Shown in pieces: positions 16,342 through 24,477 of a stretch of DNA of 39,537 nt. Every line of letters begins with the position of its first letter. Position 1 is the stretch's first letter. Source of the stretch: JAGOGN01 sp036652735 (lineage in GTDB: Bacteria; Bacillota; Clostridia; Lachnospirales; Lachnospiraceae); the NCBI GenBank assembly GCA_036652735.1, contig JAVVVI010000021.1, positions 1 to 39,537 of the forward strand, given 5' to 3'. The notes under the pieces are model-generated. The model searched no databases, was not told the origin of the DNA, and was given only the letters and a program-made list of their open reading frames with translations. The position numbers were made by a program, and so were the translations under genes.

Positions 16342-17643
16342 ATGAGAATATCAGGAAAAAGAGAATTGGATTTTTTGAAAAAAATTGGTTTTGTAAGAAC
16401 TGCCGGATCCAAAGAGGAATTCACCGCCGCTACAATGATTCAGAAGGAAATTGAAGCAATTGGTTTACCGGCCGTCATAGAACCCTTTGAAATTAAAGAT
16501 GCTACTATTATTGAAGCTGCTTTCACCGTATTGGAACCATATGAGAAGTCCTATACTGTAACTGCTTACAAATGCTGTAAAAACACCCCTAAAGAAGGCG
16601 CTGTCTACGATTTTCTATATGTGGAAGATCTTCATGAGGTAAACCTTGCAAATGCCCGTGACAAATTTGTTCTGTTTAATGGCCGCAATTCTATGGAGAA
16701 TTATAAAAAACTAATTAAGGCAAACGTTGCCGGTTTTATCACAATGGATGGTTCCCTTCTTGATAAAAAAAGCGAAACCGATCTAAGTAATTGCAAAATC
16801 CGTGAAAACCTAGCCACCCAAGGTCTGCTCACCGGACTAAATATCCGGATCTGTGATGCCTTTGAGCTTATTAGCCGCAAAGCAAGCAAAGTGAAAGTTC
16901 TGGTAACCAATAAAGATGTTACACTGACATCCCACAATGTATGTACCGAACTGAAAGGAACCACCTATCCGGACGAAGTTATCTCTATTGGCGGACATTA
17001 TGACTCCGTAGAATTTTCTACCGGAGTATATGATAATGGTGCCGGTTCTGTAATTAATTTGGAACTACTGCGTTATTTTAAAGAGAATCCTCCCAAACGA
17101 ACCCTTCGTTTTATGTGGTATGGTTCCGAAGAAATTGGACTGGAAGGAAGCAAACATTATGTTAAGGCCCATGAAGACCAACTGTCCCAACATGTGCTAA
17201 TGATTAATGTTGATGTTGCCGGACCGGTTATTGGTTCCGAGGTTGCCTATGTAACGGCGGAAGAATCCCTTGCTCACTACACGGATTTCTTTATGAAAAC
17301 CAATGGCTACCCGGTAAATGTAAAACAGGATATTTATTCCAGTGACAACATGCCTTATGCCAATCTTTCCATTCCTGCCATTAGTTTCTGCCGATTTGCA
17401 CCAAACGGCGGTGCTTTTATTCACTCCCGTAATGACGTGATGAAATATCTGTCTTCGGAAAGTCTTGCAGCAACCACTGAATATATTCTGAAATTTACAG
17501 AAACCATGGCAAATGCCGTAGCCTTCCCGGTACCACGCACCATGCCTGCCAATATGGTGGAAAAAATTGATAAATACCTCTTTAAGAAAGAATTAGAGGA
17601 AGCTGAAAAAGCAAAAGAAACCAAGGATACTAAAAAAAAGTAA
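16342..17643 (+). CDS. M28 family zinc metallopeptidase
   Basis: This 433-residue aminopeptidase-like enzyme has no signal peptide, so it is probably cytoplasmic. The co-catalytic zinc site is complete: H219 in GGHYDS, D231 in YDNGAG, the E263-E264 pair in GSEEIGLEGS, D291 in NVDVAGP and H361 in FIHSRND. Residues about 90-190 form an inserted PA-like domain. The C-terminus is highly charged (Lys/Glu repeats). AGAGGAG precedes the ATG, and it is a single-gene unit between two minus-strand genes. It likely trims amino acids from peptides; specificity cannot be read from sequence. Confidence 0.9.
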   Translation: MRISGKRELDFLKKIGFVRTAGSKEEFTAATMIQKEIEAIGLPAVIEPFEIKDATIIEAAFTVLEPYEKSYTVTAYKCCKNTPKEGAVYDFLYVEDLHEVNLANARDKFVLFNGRNSMENYKKLIKANVAGFITMDGSLLDKKSETDLSNCKIRENLATQGLLTGLNIRICDAFELISRKASKVKVLVTNKDVTLTSHNVCTELKGTTYPDEVISIGGHYDSVEFSTGVYDNGAGSVINLELLRYFKENPPKRTLRFMWYGSEEIGLEGSKHYVKAHEDQLSQHVLMINVDVAGPVIGSEVAYVTAEESLAHYTDFFMKTNGYPVNVKQDIYSSDNMPYANLSIPAISFCRFAPNGGAFIHSRNDVMKYLSSESLAATTEYILKFTETMANAVAFPVPRTMPANMVEKIDKYLFKKELEEAEKAKETKDTKKK

Positions 17644-17670
17644 ACTTTACAACGGGCAATTTATGTGAAC

Positions 17671-18729
17671 TCACTCCCCTGTGATTTTCAGGGATGGTGT
17701 TTTAGCATGAATTGCCTTTGCTCTAATACCTACAAAAAGGCCACTCATTACCAGGAACAAATAAAAACTAATTCCCCGGCTGAGGAGCATGGCAGAATCC
17801 ACAAATCCCAGTGGAAATAAGGATGCAAATAAGAGTAAAAACCCACTTTCTCCGGCTCCAACTGCTCCGGGTAATGGAATTGCGGAGACCGTTACATAGA
17901 GAACTGCCTGTGCTGCAAAAAAGATTCCAAAGGAGTGTTCCTGAAAACCAAAGGACAGGTAGATTAGGTATGGAATACTATGATAGGCAAGGATCTGCAC
18001 ACAAGTTGTCAGAATAATTTGAATCACCTTTCCTTTATTCTTCTTTAGCGTCTGTGCTCCCTGCTGATATAAAAGAATCTGCTCTTCGGCTTTCTTTTGA
18101 AACTGTTCCCATTTTTTATAACCCATTTTTTTAATCATACATGTAACCCCATGGATTACCATGCCGGGTATTTTTTTTGAGAAAATTGCCAGTACTAATG
18201 CTGCCAGAACCAGACAATTTAAAGAAAGTCCCAAAATCAGGACATAGGTAAGCCCCGACATCTGTTGTTTGAAAAATTCAATATTACTGAAAAATCCAAT
18301 GATGCCTGCTGAAATTGTTACAAACTGAAAGCTTGCAAATTCAATCATAAGTGCAAGTACCGAATGTGAAATCTCTATCCCATCCTTATGCATATAGTAT
18401 ACCTGCATGGGTTGTCCCCCTGATGCAGACGGGGTAATTGAACTGAAGAAAAATCCTACAAAGGCATATCGTATTGCGGTAAAGAAGGTGCTCTCATATT
18501 GATACAGGTTCAGTGTTCTTCTGATATTCATAGCCTCACAGGCAACAAAGGTGCCCATGCAGGCAATTGCCAATATCAAAAAATAAGGATTGACCTTTGA
18601 GGCAAGTTGCAAAATACTTCCCATATTTTTATCTCGAAACAAAAGATAAAATGTCACAACAAATAAAATGCAGAAAAAAGCTCCATTTTTTATTAATTTA
18701 ATCCATTTTTCTCTATTCATATCGTTCAT
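17671..18729 (-). CDS. Lysylphosphatidylglycerol synthase TM / flippase-like membrane protein (UPF0104)
   Basis: This 352-residue membrane protein has about eight hydrophobic segments and motifs of the LPG_synthase_TM family: YAFVGFFFSSITPSASGGQPMQVYYM near residue 90 and SAIPLPGAVGAGESGFLLLF near residue 290. Family members are the flippase half of MprF or stand-alone proteins thought to move aminoacylated or glycosylated lipids across the membrane. Only the membrane domain is here, with no aminoacyl-transferase domain. It overlaps the deacetylase gene by 17 bases and is the last gene of the glycolipid operon, which suggests it flips the glycolipid made by the first gene. Confidence 0.87.
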   Translation of the reverse strand: MNDMNREKWIKLIKNGAFFCILFVVTFYLLFRDKNMGSILQLASKVNPYFLILAIACMGTFVACEAMNIRRTLNLYQYESTFFTAIRYAFVGFFFSSITPSASGGQPMQVYYMHKDGIEISHSVLALMIEFASFQFVTISAGIIGFFSNIEFFKQQMSGLTYVLILGLSLNCLVLAALVLAIFSKKIPGMVIHGVTCMIKKMGYKKWEQFQKKAEEQILLYQQGAQTLKKNKGKVIQIILTTCVQILAYHSIPYLIYLSFGFQEHSFGIFFAAQAVLYVTVSAIPLPGAVGAGESGFLLLFASLFPLGFVDSAMLLSRGISFYLFLVMSGLFVGIRAKAIHAKTPSLKITGE

Positions 18730-19408
18730 CCATTCGTAAAAAGCTATATCCCTGCGCGCTCCATAATGCCAGCATTGTGGTTAATGCCTGTATTGTACGA
18801 CCCGGTGCGCCATTGGTGCCTCTTCCATCATGAAGGCAGATTGTATCACCGCTTCCCGTCCTTGACTGTAATCGCTGCGCAATCCTGTCTGCTGTTAAAT
18901 CACCTTTCCAATCCTGTGCCATTACATTCCATAGTACTAATTTTATGTTGTGCTTTTTTAACTGATGAATCAAAGATAAATTACAATGTCCCCAAGGCGG
19001 ACGATATAATGTCACCTTTACTCCCAGGCTTTCCATAATTGCTATGCTTTCTTCCAGCTCTCTTTTTATCCCAAGGGGAGTCTTTAAAAGTGCGCTCTCA
19101 TGTGCCAGTGAATGAAGTGCAATGCAATGTCCTTCTTTTTTTATACGCTGAATAATTTGAGGGTTCTCCTGTGCATAGCGAGCTACAACAAAAAAAGTAA
19201 CATGAATCTGATAGCGTTTTAATAAATCCAGTAGCTGCTGTGTATAAATCCGGTCAACACCATCATCAAAGGACAGATACAGGTGTTTAAACTCTTCTTC
19301 TTTTCGTTCTGAAGCTGCTTTCACCTTGTAATAATAAGTTGGAACTATTCCATATAGCAACCAAAGCAAGGAGATGGAAAGAACTATCAGTCCCAGAATT
19401 ATCCACAT
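18713..19408 (-). CDS. Polysaccharide deacetylase family protein
   Basis: This 231-residue protein has one N-terminal membrane anchor (residues 2-20) and a NodB-type deacetylase domain. YLSFDDGVDRIYTQQLLDLL holds the catalytic aspartate pair (D52-D53) and HSLAHE near residue 102 holds the metal histidines. YRPPWGHCN and WNVMAQDWKGD are the next family motifs, and ICLHDGRG near residue 195 ends the site. All key residues are present. It should remove N-acetyl groups from an envelope glycan or glycolipid outside the cell. Overlaps on both sides (10 and 17 bases) tie it to the glycosyltransferase and flippase-like genes. Confidence 0.9.
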   Translation of the reverse strand: MWIILGLIVLSISLLWLLYGIVPTYYYKVKAASERKEEEFKHLYLSFDDGVDRIYTQQLLDLLKRYQIHVTFFVVARYAQENPQIIQRIKKEGHCIALHSLAHESALLKTPLGIKRELEESIAIMESLGVKVTLYRPPWGHCNLSLIHQLKKHNIKLVLWNVMAQDWKGDLTADRIAQRLQSRTGSGDTICLHDGRGTNGAPGRTIQALTTMLALWSAQGYSFLRMDERYE

Positions 19409-20478
19409 AATTTACCCTCTTTCTCATAATAGAAGGCCAACGGGGAAGCCGTGTTCATCTGTTTCTTGATCTCTCTCATATTTTTTTGCATCTGTGCCAG
19501 CCTTCCTTCATCGGAAAGTAGCGCAATTACATCTTTTGCAATATCCTCTTTCTCTGACCAAAGGACTTTTCCAATCTCTGATTTTTCTATGTATTGGGCA
19601 TTCCCTGCTTCCTGAGCAAGAAATGGTGTAATTATATAAAGTGGTGTCTCTGTATAAATCGCCTCAAACGTGGTAATTCCACCACTCTTTGTCACAATTA
19701 AATCCGCTTTTTTCATATATTCATGTACACGGTCCGTAAATCCAATTACGGTAATCTCCGGAAACTGGTGTTTGAGCTTGTTATACAGCCTCTTGTTATT
19801 CCCAGCAATCAGGGTAATGTGAATCTGCTTTTCTGCTGAAAGTCTGGTAAGAAGTGTGTCGGAAGAAGGTACTAATCCAAGTCCTCCACCCATAATCAGA
19901 ATCTCCTTTATCCGGCTTTTGGTTTTTTCTTCCTGTGTCGTTTGAAAAACCTGTTTTACCGGGATTCCTGATATTACAATTCTGCTTTCCTCAACCCCAT
20001 TGCAAATCAGGGTATCTCTTGTACTCTGGTCTCCTACAAAATATCTATCCGTATGTGGTGCAATCCATTCCACGTGAGCAGTAATGTCCGTTACATATGT
20101 ATAAAGAGGAATCTCACATTTCTTCATTGTCTTGTATGCCGAAATATACTGCGAACAAACCGGCAGCGTTGCAATAATGAAATCCGGCTTATACTCATCC
20201 ATTAGCTGGTCCATTTTTTTAACAAATGCATGTTTAAAAGGTACATTGCTGTAACGTCCAGCAGCATCATTCAATAAATTATAGATTTTTGAACACCTGC
20301 TTACCATAAAATTGAAGCCCCCATACACTGCACCTCCGGTTCTTGGTAAGACATAATCTATAATATCAACGACATCTATATTCACACTGCTTTCTTCTTT
20401 TAAAAGCTTTTGTCTTACTGCTTCTGCTGCTGAATAGTGCCCCATTCCAAATCTTCCTGTTAAAATTAAAATATTCAT
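19399..20478 (-). CDS. MGDG-synthase-like glycolipid glycosyltransferase
   Basis: This 359-residue GT28-type glycosyltransferase is related to UgtP/MGD synthases and MurG. The N-terminus MNILILTGRFGMGHYSAAEAV holds the glycine loop that contacts the lipid acceptor; ILIMGGGLGLVPSSD near residue 195 and VTKSGGITTFEAIYTETPLYI near residue 265 are the nucleotide-sugar motifs. The likely reaction is transfer of a hexose to diacylglycerol at the inner membrane face. The frame extends five codons upstream, but GGAGG is seven bases before the ATG chosen here. It heads the operon whose promoter region carries the 11-bp spaced boxes. Confidence 0.87.
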   Translation of the reverse strand: MNILILTGRFGMGHYSAAEAVRQKLLKEESSVNIDVVDIIDYVLPRTGGAVYGGFNFMVSRCSKIYNLLNDAAGRYSNVPFKHAFVKKMDQLMDEYKPDFIIATLPVCSQYISAYKTMKKCEIPLYTYVTDITAHVEWIAPHTDRYFVGDQSTRDTLICNGVEESRIVISGIPVKQVFQTTQEEKTKSRIKEILIMGGGLGLVPSSDTLLTRLSAEKQIHITLIAGNNKRLYNKLKHQFPEITVIGFTDRVHEYMKKADLIVTKSGGITTFEAIYTETPLYIITPFLAQEAGNAQYIEKSEIGKVLWSEKEDIAKDVIALLSDEGRLAQMQKNMREIKKQMNTASPLAFYYEKEGKLCG

Positions 20479-20508
20479 AGTACTTCCTCCCATCGTCTTC
20501 TCTTAATC

Positions 20509-20562
20509 ATCATAGCTTAAAATTCTTAATACCATCTTAAATTGACCTTAAGAACTTCTTAA
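20509..20562 (-). promoter_or_regulatory. Activator-type promoter: four TTAAG boxes at 11-bp spacing in place of a -35
   Basis: On the minus strand TTAAG occurs at 20558-20562, 20547-20551, 20536-20540 and 20525-20529, each exactly 11 bases from the next; a fifth copy at 20516-20520 is 9 bases on. TATGAT at 20509-20514 is a candidate -10, and the position of the -35 (20532-20537) is non-consensus and lies inside the boxes. Direct repeats of one helical turn covering the -35 are typical of OmpR/PhoB-family response regulators. Confidence 0.65.
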
Positions 20563-20629
20563 GATATCCGCTTGATATGATTCTCTATTTAATACAACGA
20601 CATGAGGTTGAACTTATCTTCAAATTTTC

Positions 20630-21979
20630 TTATTCTTTTACTAATATGCCTTTCTTTTTTAAAATTGGAAACAATTGTTCTTTGGTGGTTCCTGGATCTT
20701 CAAATAAATATAAATCAATTTCTTTTCCATTCTTCAACTGTAAAAGATAGGAGGTATGCTTGTCATTGGGTATTACCTGCTCAATATCGGCATACGGGTG
20801 ATAGTCTCCTTTAATAGAAAAAAGACCAGAATTATCGATAAAACCATTGGATTCAAATCTCAAGTTACACCTGCTAAGCAGCACCGTAAAAAAAATGGAA
20901 AGAAGCATAACAAGCCGGGTTATAAAATCCATCCGTCTGTCTTTTCTGGCACTGCTTGTAATGGCATCTATCTCCATACGATTCCAATATTCTTTTCTAT
21001 AAATCAATTGAACGCCTTTTTCCTTTGCAAAATATCCAAAACAAATTCCAAGAAGAAACCCCGGAATCACCAGCAGCGGTACCATTCCTATTGGACCCGC
21101 CACATAAAGAGCATTACTTTTTTCCATACCGGCAAAAAGTGCAAATACGCCAAACAAAACTGCTGTGAAAAAAATGGAAAGTACAAGAATTGGAATCGTT
21201 GCACTAAACGTCTCCTTAATGGCTGTTTTAAAGTTCTTCTGTATATGAAATCTGATATTCCGTTGTATTTCATTGGATACCTGTGGTTCTAAACAAGGCG
21301 TTGTCTCTATTCTTTCGATTATCTTTTTTTCGAACTGTGTTTTCTGTTTAAATTTTCGGAACATACTCAGGGATTTATTGGACTCTCCTATGAGACAGTA
21401 CAGATATGCATTACTGGTTGACCGATCTCTAAGGTAATTATAAAATCCCATAAAATCAGGCAGTTCCTCCGGTGCCAGCTTATCTCCCACAATGTCAATA
21501 TATGCCTGGACTACAATTTTCTGTAATTGTTGCAATTGTACCGGATCCTCTGCCAGCTCTTTAATCCTTGGGTTCAGCTTGCTTACGGATTCGTAGATCT
21601 GAAACAGAGACTGCTTCATTATTGATCCATTTGTAATATATGGGATTAAAAAACATCCGGCTTGACTTAAATCAAGATTTAATACGTCAACAACAAAAGA
21701 CATGGGTACTACCAATGTCTTTTCTGAAATGGGGAAAGCAATCATACAGTCCAATATACTGTTCACTCTGCATAGCATTCCATGAAGGGTATAGTTAAAA
21801 AGCACCGCATATCCCTCATATTTTAATTTTCCTGTGCAGACAATCATATTCTCAGGTGTTTCTTTTCTCCGATATTGTGCCTTATAGTCCCATGACTGCG
21901 CTTGACTCTCTTTTTTAATTTCTTCCAAGGTCTGTCGGAAGCTAATTTGAATTTCTTCCAGCACTTCACTTTTTTTCAT
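20630..21979 (-). CDS. Unrecognised membrane protein with C-terminal PH-like segment
   Basis: I do not recognise this 449-residue protein. Residues 1 to about 255 look soluble and mostly helical, with no clear motif. Three hydrophobic segments follow (about 268-292, 305-327 and 361-377). The last 70 residues (SNGFIDNSGLFSIKGDYHPYADIEQVIPNDKHTSYLLQLKNGKEIDLYLF) have the alternating pattern of a small beta-barrel like the YcxB or bacterial PH domains. GAGG lies nine bases before the ATG. It is transcribed toward the glycolipid operon but separated from it by about 150 bases holding that operon's promoter. Confidence 0.7.
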   Translation of the reverse strand: MKKSEVLEEIQISFRQTLEEIKKESQAQSWDYKAQYRRKETPENMIVCTGKLKYEGYAVLFNYTLHGMLCRVNSILDCMIAFPISEKTLVVPMSFVVDVLNLDLSQAGCFLIPYITNGSIMKQSLFQIYESVSKLNPRIKELAEDPVQLQQLQKIVVQAYIDIVGDKLAPEELPDFMGFYNYLRDRSTSNAYLYCLIGESNKSLSMFRKFKQKTQFEKKIIERIETTPCLEPQVSNEIQRNIRFHIQKNFKTAIKETFSATIPILVLSIFFTAVLFGVFALFAGMEKSNALYVAGPIGMVPLLVIPGFLLGICFGYFAKEKGVQLIYRKEYWNRMEIDAITSSARKDRRMDFITRLVMLLSIFFTVLLSRCNLRFESNGFIDNSGLFSIKGDYHPYADIEQVIPNDKHTSYLLQLKNGKEIDLYLFEDPGTTKEQLFPILKKKGILVKE

Positions 21980-22151
21980 ACACGTTATCCTCTATTTTCT
22001 CATTCTCTCTAAAGGCATCGTATCATATTCGGCACATTTTTTCTATGGTCTGGTCTTTAATTTTATACTCTTTTTATATTCTTTTATCCCGTTATCGGTT
22101 ATAATAGGTTTATATTTGTTCACTCAATTAAAAAGATAGGGGGGTTATTCA

Positions 22152-23273
22152 TTGGAACTGAATAAAAAAAATATTCTAAAATTATCCTGCATTATTGGCG
22201 GTGCAATTGCATTTTGCTGGGCTCTTCAAAATCCCGCCATGCTTCTTTCCGCAATCGGACAGGTATTCTCTCTGTTCTTTCCTTTTGTGCTCGGTCTCTG
22301 TATTGCTTTCGTTCTTAATCTGCCCATGGGATTTCTGGAACGACATTTATTTGTAACCGGTAATAACAAAGTTCTGAAGAAATTAAAACGGCCACTTTGC
22401 TTGTTGCTTTCCCTGGCATTTGTATTTGGAATCCTGACGCTTGTAATCTGTCTGGTTGTTCCTGAACTCATTAATACTGCCAAAATCCTTGCAAATGCTG
22501 TTCCTGCCTTCCTTGATAAGGTGCAAGTCTGGGCAATGAAACATTCCGACTTATTTCCACAAATTGAAACCTATCTTACGGGCTTAGATCTCAATTGGGG
22601 AGAAATCAGTAAATCAGCCGTTTCCTTCCTTACCAGTGGAGCAACCAGCATTCTTGGCGGAACCGTTAACTTTGTCACTGCCCTTGTTGGTGGCATCACA
22701 AATTTAATTCTTGGATTTATCTTCGCCCTTTATATCCTCTTAGACAAACAAGGATTAGAGCGCAGAACGAAGCTGGTATTTACCGCTGTCTTCCCGGAAA
22801 AAATTTATACAAAAATATTTTTTGTTACGAATCTTACCAAACACACTTTTTCTAAATTTGTAACCGGTCAATGCGTGGAGGCATGTATCCTTGGTTCTTT
22901 ATGTTGGATTGGTATGCTGATTTTCCGTTTCCCATATGCTCCAATGATTGGTGTTCTGGTTGGAATGACGGCTTTAATTCCCATTGTAGGTGCTTTAATT
23001 GGTACCGTTGTTGGTGCCTTTATGATTATGATGATACACCCCATTCAAGCCCTTTGGTTTATTGTATTCCTCCTGATTCTACAGCAGATCGAAGGAAATT
23101 TAATCTACCCAAGAGTTGTTGGAAGTTCCGTCGGTTTACCACCGATCTGGGTTCTTGCTGCTGTTACAATCGGTGGTGGACTCTCCGGAATTATTGGCAT
23201 GCTGTTTGCTGTTCCCATTGCCAGTGTCCTATACACCCTGGTCAAAATTGGTGTGAAACATCGTTTGGGCTAG
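22152..23273 (+). CDS. AI-2E family (UPF0118) transporter
   Basis: This 373-residue membrane protein has about eight hydrophobic segments. It carries the family core: ...FVTGQCVEACILGSLCWIGMLIFRFPYAPMIGVLVGMTALIPIVGALIG... then LQQIEGNLIYPRVVGSSVGLPPIWVLAAVTIGGGLSGIIGM. Relatives include YtvI and PerM; some export AI-2, others act as Na+(Li+)/H+ antiporters, so the substrate is open. The start is TTG, supported by AGGGGGG nine bases ahead; no ATG lies nearby in frame. A TATAAT at 22100-22105 is a probable -10 box. Confidence 0.88.
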   Translation: MELNKKNILKLSCIIGGAIAFCWALQNPAMLLSAIGQVFSLFFPFVLGLCIAFVLNLPMGFLERHLFVTGNNKVLKKLKRPLCLLLSLAFVFGILTLVICLVVPELINTAKILANAVPAFLDKVQVWAMKHSDLFPQIETYLTGLDLNWGEISKSAVSFLTSGATSILGGTVNFVTALVGGITNLILGFIFALYILLDKQGLERRTKLVFTAVFPEKIYTKIFFVTNLTKHTFSKFVTGQCVEACILGSLCWIGMLIFRFPYAPMIGVLVGMTALIPIVGALIGTVVGAFMIMMIHPIQALWFIVFLLILQQIEGNLIYPRVVGSSVGLPPIWVLAAVTIGGGLSGIIGMLFAVPIASVLYTLVKIGVKHRLG

Positions 23274-23285
23274 TATTCTTCCTTA

Positions 23286-23849
23286 CTAGTCCAAATTCAG
23301 ACAGGATCCTGCCGCTTCCTCAACAACCTCACAGATTTTGTAGGCTTCTTCCAAATCATGTCCACAGCACACAATCCCGTGATTTTGTAATAAGCAGGCA
23401 TTCCTGTCTGTTAATGCCTTTAATGCAAGTCTTGATAATCTTTTTGTCGATGGCAGTGCATGGGATGCACACTTCATTGCACCGCCCACCAGACGTTTCA
23501 TCTCTTTTGTCTTTGCCGGAACTTCTGCTCCTGCTGCCGCAAACACACCACAATTCACCGAATGTGCATGCACTACTGCTCCAACTTTTGGATGCTTTCT
23601 AAAAATCTCACTATGAAGTCTTTTTTCACTGGTTGGCTTGCGTCTGCCACTATACTCCAATGTTTTAATATTCACCTTTACAATATCTTCCGGCGTAAGC
23701 TGCATGTAATCCAAACCGGATGGTGTAACAAGCATATTCTCTTTATCGAGTCTTACGGCAATATTTCCCCAGGTTCCCTGAACCAGTCCCGTCTTGGTCA
23801 GACGTTTCCCATACTCTACAATACTTTGACGTACTATTTTTTCATTCAT
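23286..23849 (-). CDS. Class II aldolase/adducin family protein, active-site residues intact
   Basis: This 187-residue protein is of the fuculose-1-phosphate aldolase type. GTWGNIA and VTPSG begin the phosphate site, E75 in KPTSEKRLH is the acid/base glutamate, H94 and H96 (VVHAHS) and H157 (QNHG) are the zinc ligands. It should split a ketose phosphate to dihydroxyacetone phosphate and an aldehyde. It is the last gene of the operon and its ATGA start overlaps the stop of a paralogue that lacks the zinc ligands. A FGGY kinase upstream would supply the phosphorylated substrate. The family also includes MtnB and L-ribulose-5-phosphate epimerase, so exact activity is not fixed. Confidence 0.87.
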   Translation of the reverse strand: MNEKIVRQSIVEYGKRLTKTGLVQGTWGNIAVRLDKENMLVTPSGLDYMQLTPEDIVKVNIKTLEYSGRRKPTSEKRLHSEIFRKHPKVGAVVHAHSVNCGVFAAAGAEVPAKTKEMKRLVGGAMKCASHALPSTKRLSRLALKALTDRNACLLQNHGIVCCGHDLEEAYKICEVVEEAAGSCLNLD

Positions 23850-24475
23850 AGGGTTTCCTCCCGCTTTGCTTCTTCCGCCAGATTAATGACAGAATATTTT
23901 TTCTGATAGATTATGTGCATAATAATACCCGCTAAGAAGGGAACTTTTTTTACACCGCCAATTTGCTGGGCAAGTAAATGTGTACCACAGGCTTTTTCCA
24001 ATAAGATTGCTGTTGTGACTGCCTCTTTTTCCGTCCTTCCGGTTACAAACATTCCTGTTCCCTTTACCAAACAGGCATTTCTCTTTTTTAGACTCTTCTC
24101 AATTGCCGCTTTTTCATACACCTTGGCAATTCTTGCTGTTCTTCCAACGATCTGTGCCATATCATCCAATGCTGCCGGCAATACTTTAAGTGTTTGTGAT
24201 GCTCTGACTGCATATTTAGATGCTACATATATTATGGTATTCACCTGTGGATTCTTCCTGTAAATAGAAGCCAACACTTCATTGGAATCCTGAATCGTTC
24301 CCTTTCGAATACAATCTTCTCCAATGGATTCTGCCTCTGTCGGTGCTTCCACCATGGCATACTCCGTCTCGGTTGTTCTAATTGAAAGTATGTGTATCCC
24401 CTGCTGTTGCGGTACTGCCTCTAAAAGTGCTCCATGCAGTGCCTTGAGTTTTGCATGAATTTTTTTATCTTCCAT
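23846..24475 (-). CDS. Aldolase II/adducin-like protein without zinc ligands
   Basis: This 209-residue protein aligns along its middle with the intact aldolase encoded next door. The segment around residues 65-90 (SNEVLASIYRKNPQVNTIIYVASK) matches the SEKRLHSEIFRKHPKVGAVVHAHS segment of that protein, keeping the glutamate (E66) but replacing both histidines of HxH with Tyr83 and Ala85. The third ligand (QNHG) reads KGTG, with Thr140. It has about 35 extra C-terminal residues. It is probably not catalytic by itself; a structural or regulatory partner of the aldolase is the simplest idea. It sits two bases after the kinase gene and overlaps the active aldolase gene by four bases. Confidence 0.75.
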   Translation of the reverse strand: MEDKKIHAKLKALHGALLEAVPQQQGIHILSIRTTETEYAMVEAPTEAESIGEDCIRKGTIQDSNEVLASIYRKNPQVNTIIYVASKYAVRASQTLKVLPAALDDMAQIVGRTARIAKVYEKAAIEKSLKKRNACLVKGTGMFVTGRTEKEAVTTAILLEKACGTHLLAQQIGGVKKVPFLAGIIMHIIYQKKYSVINLAEEAKREETL

Positions 24476-24477
24476 CT

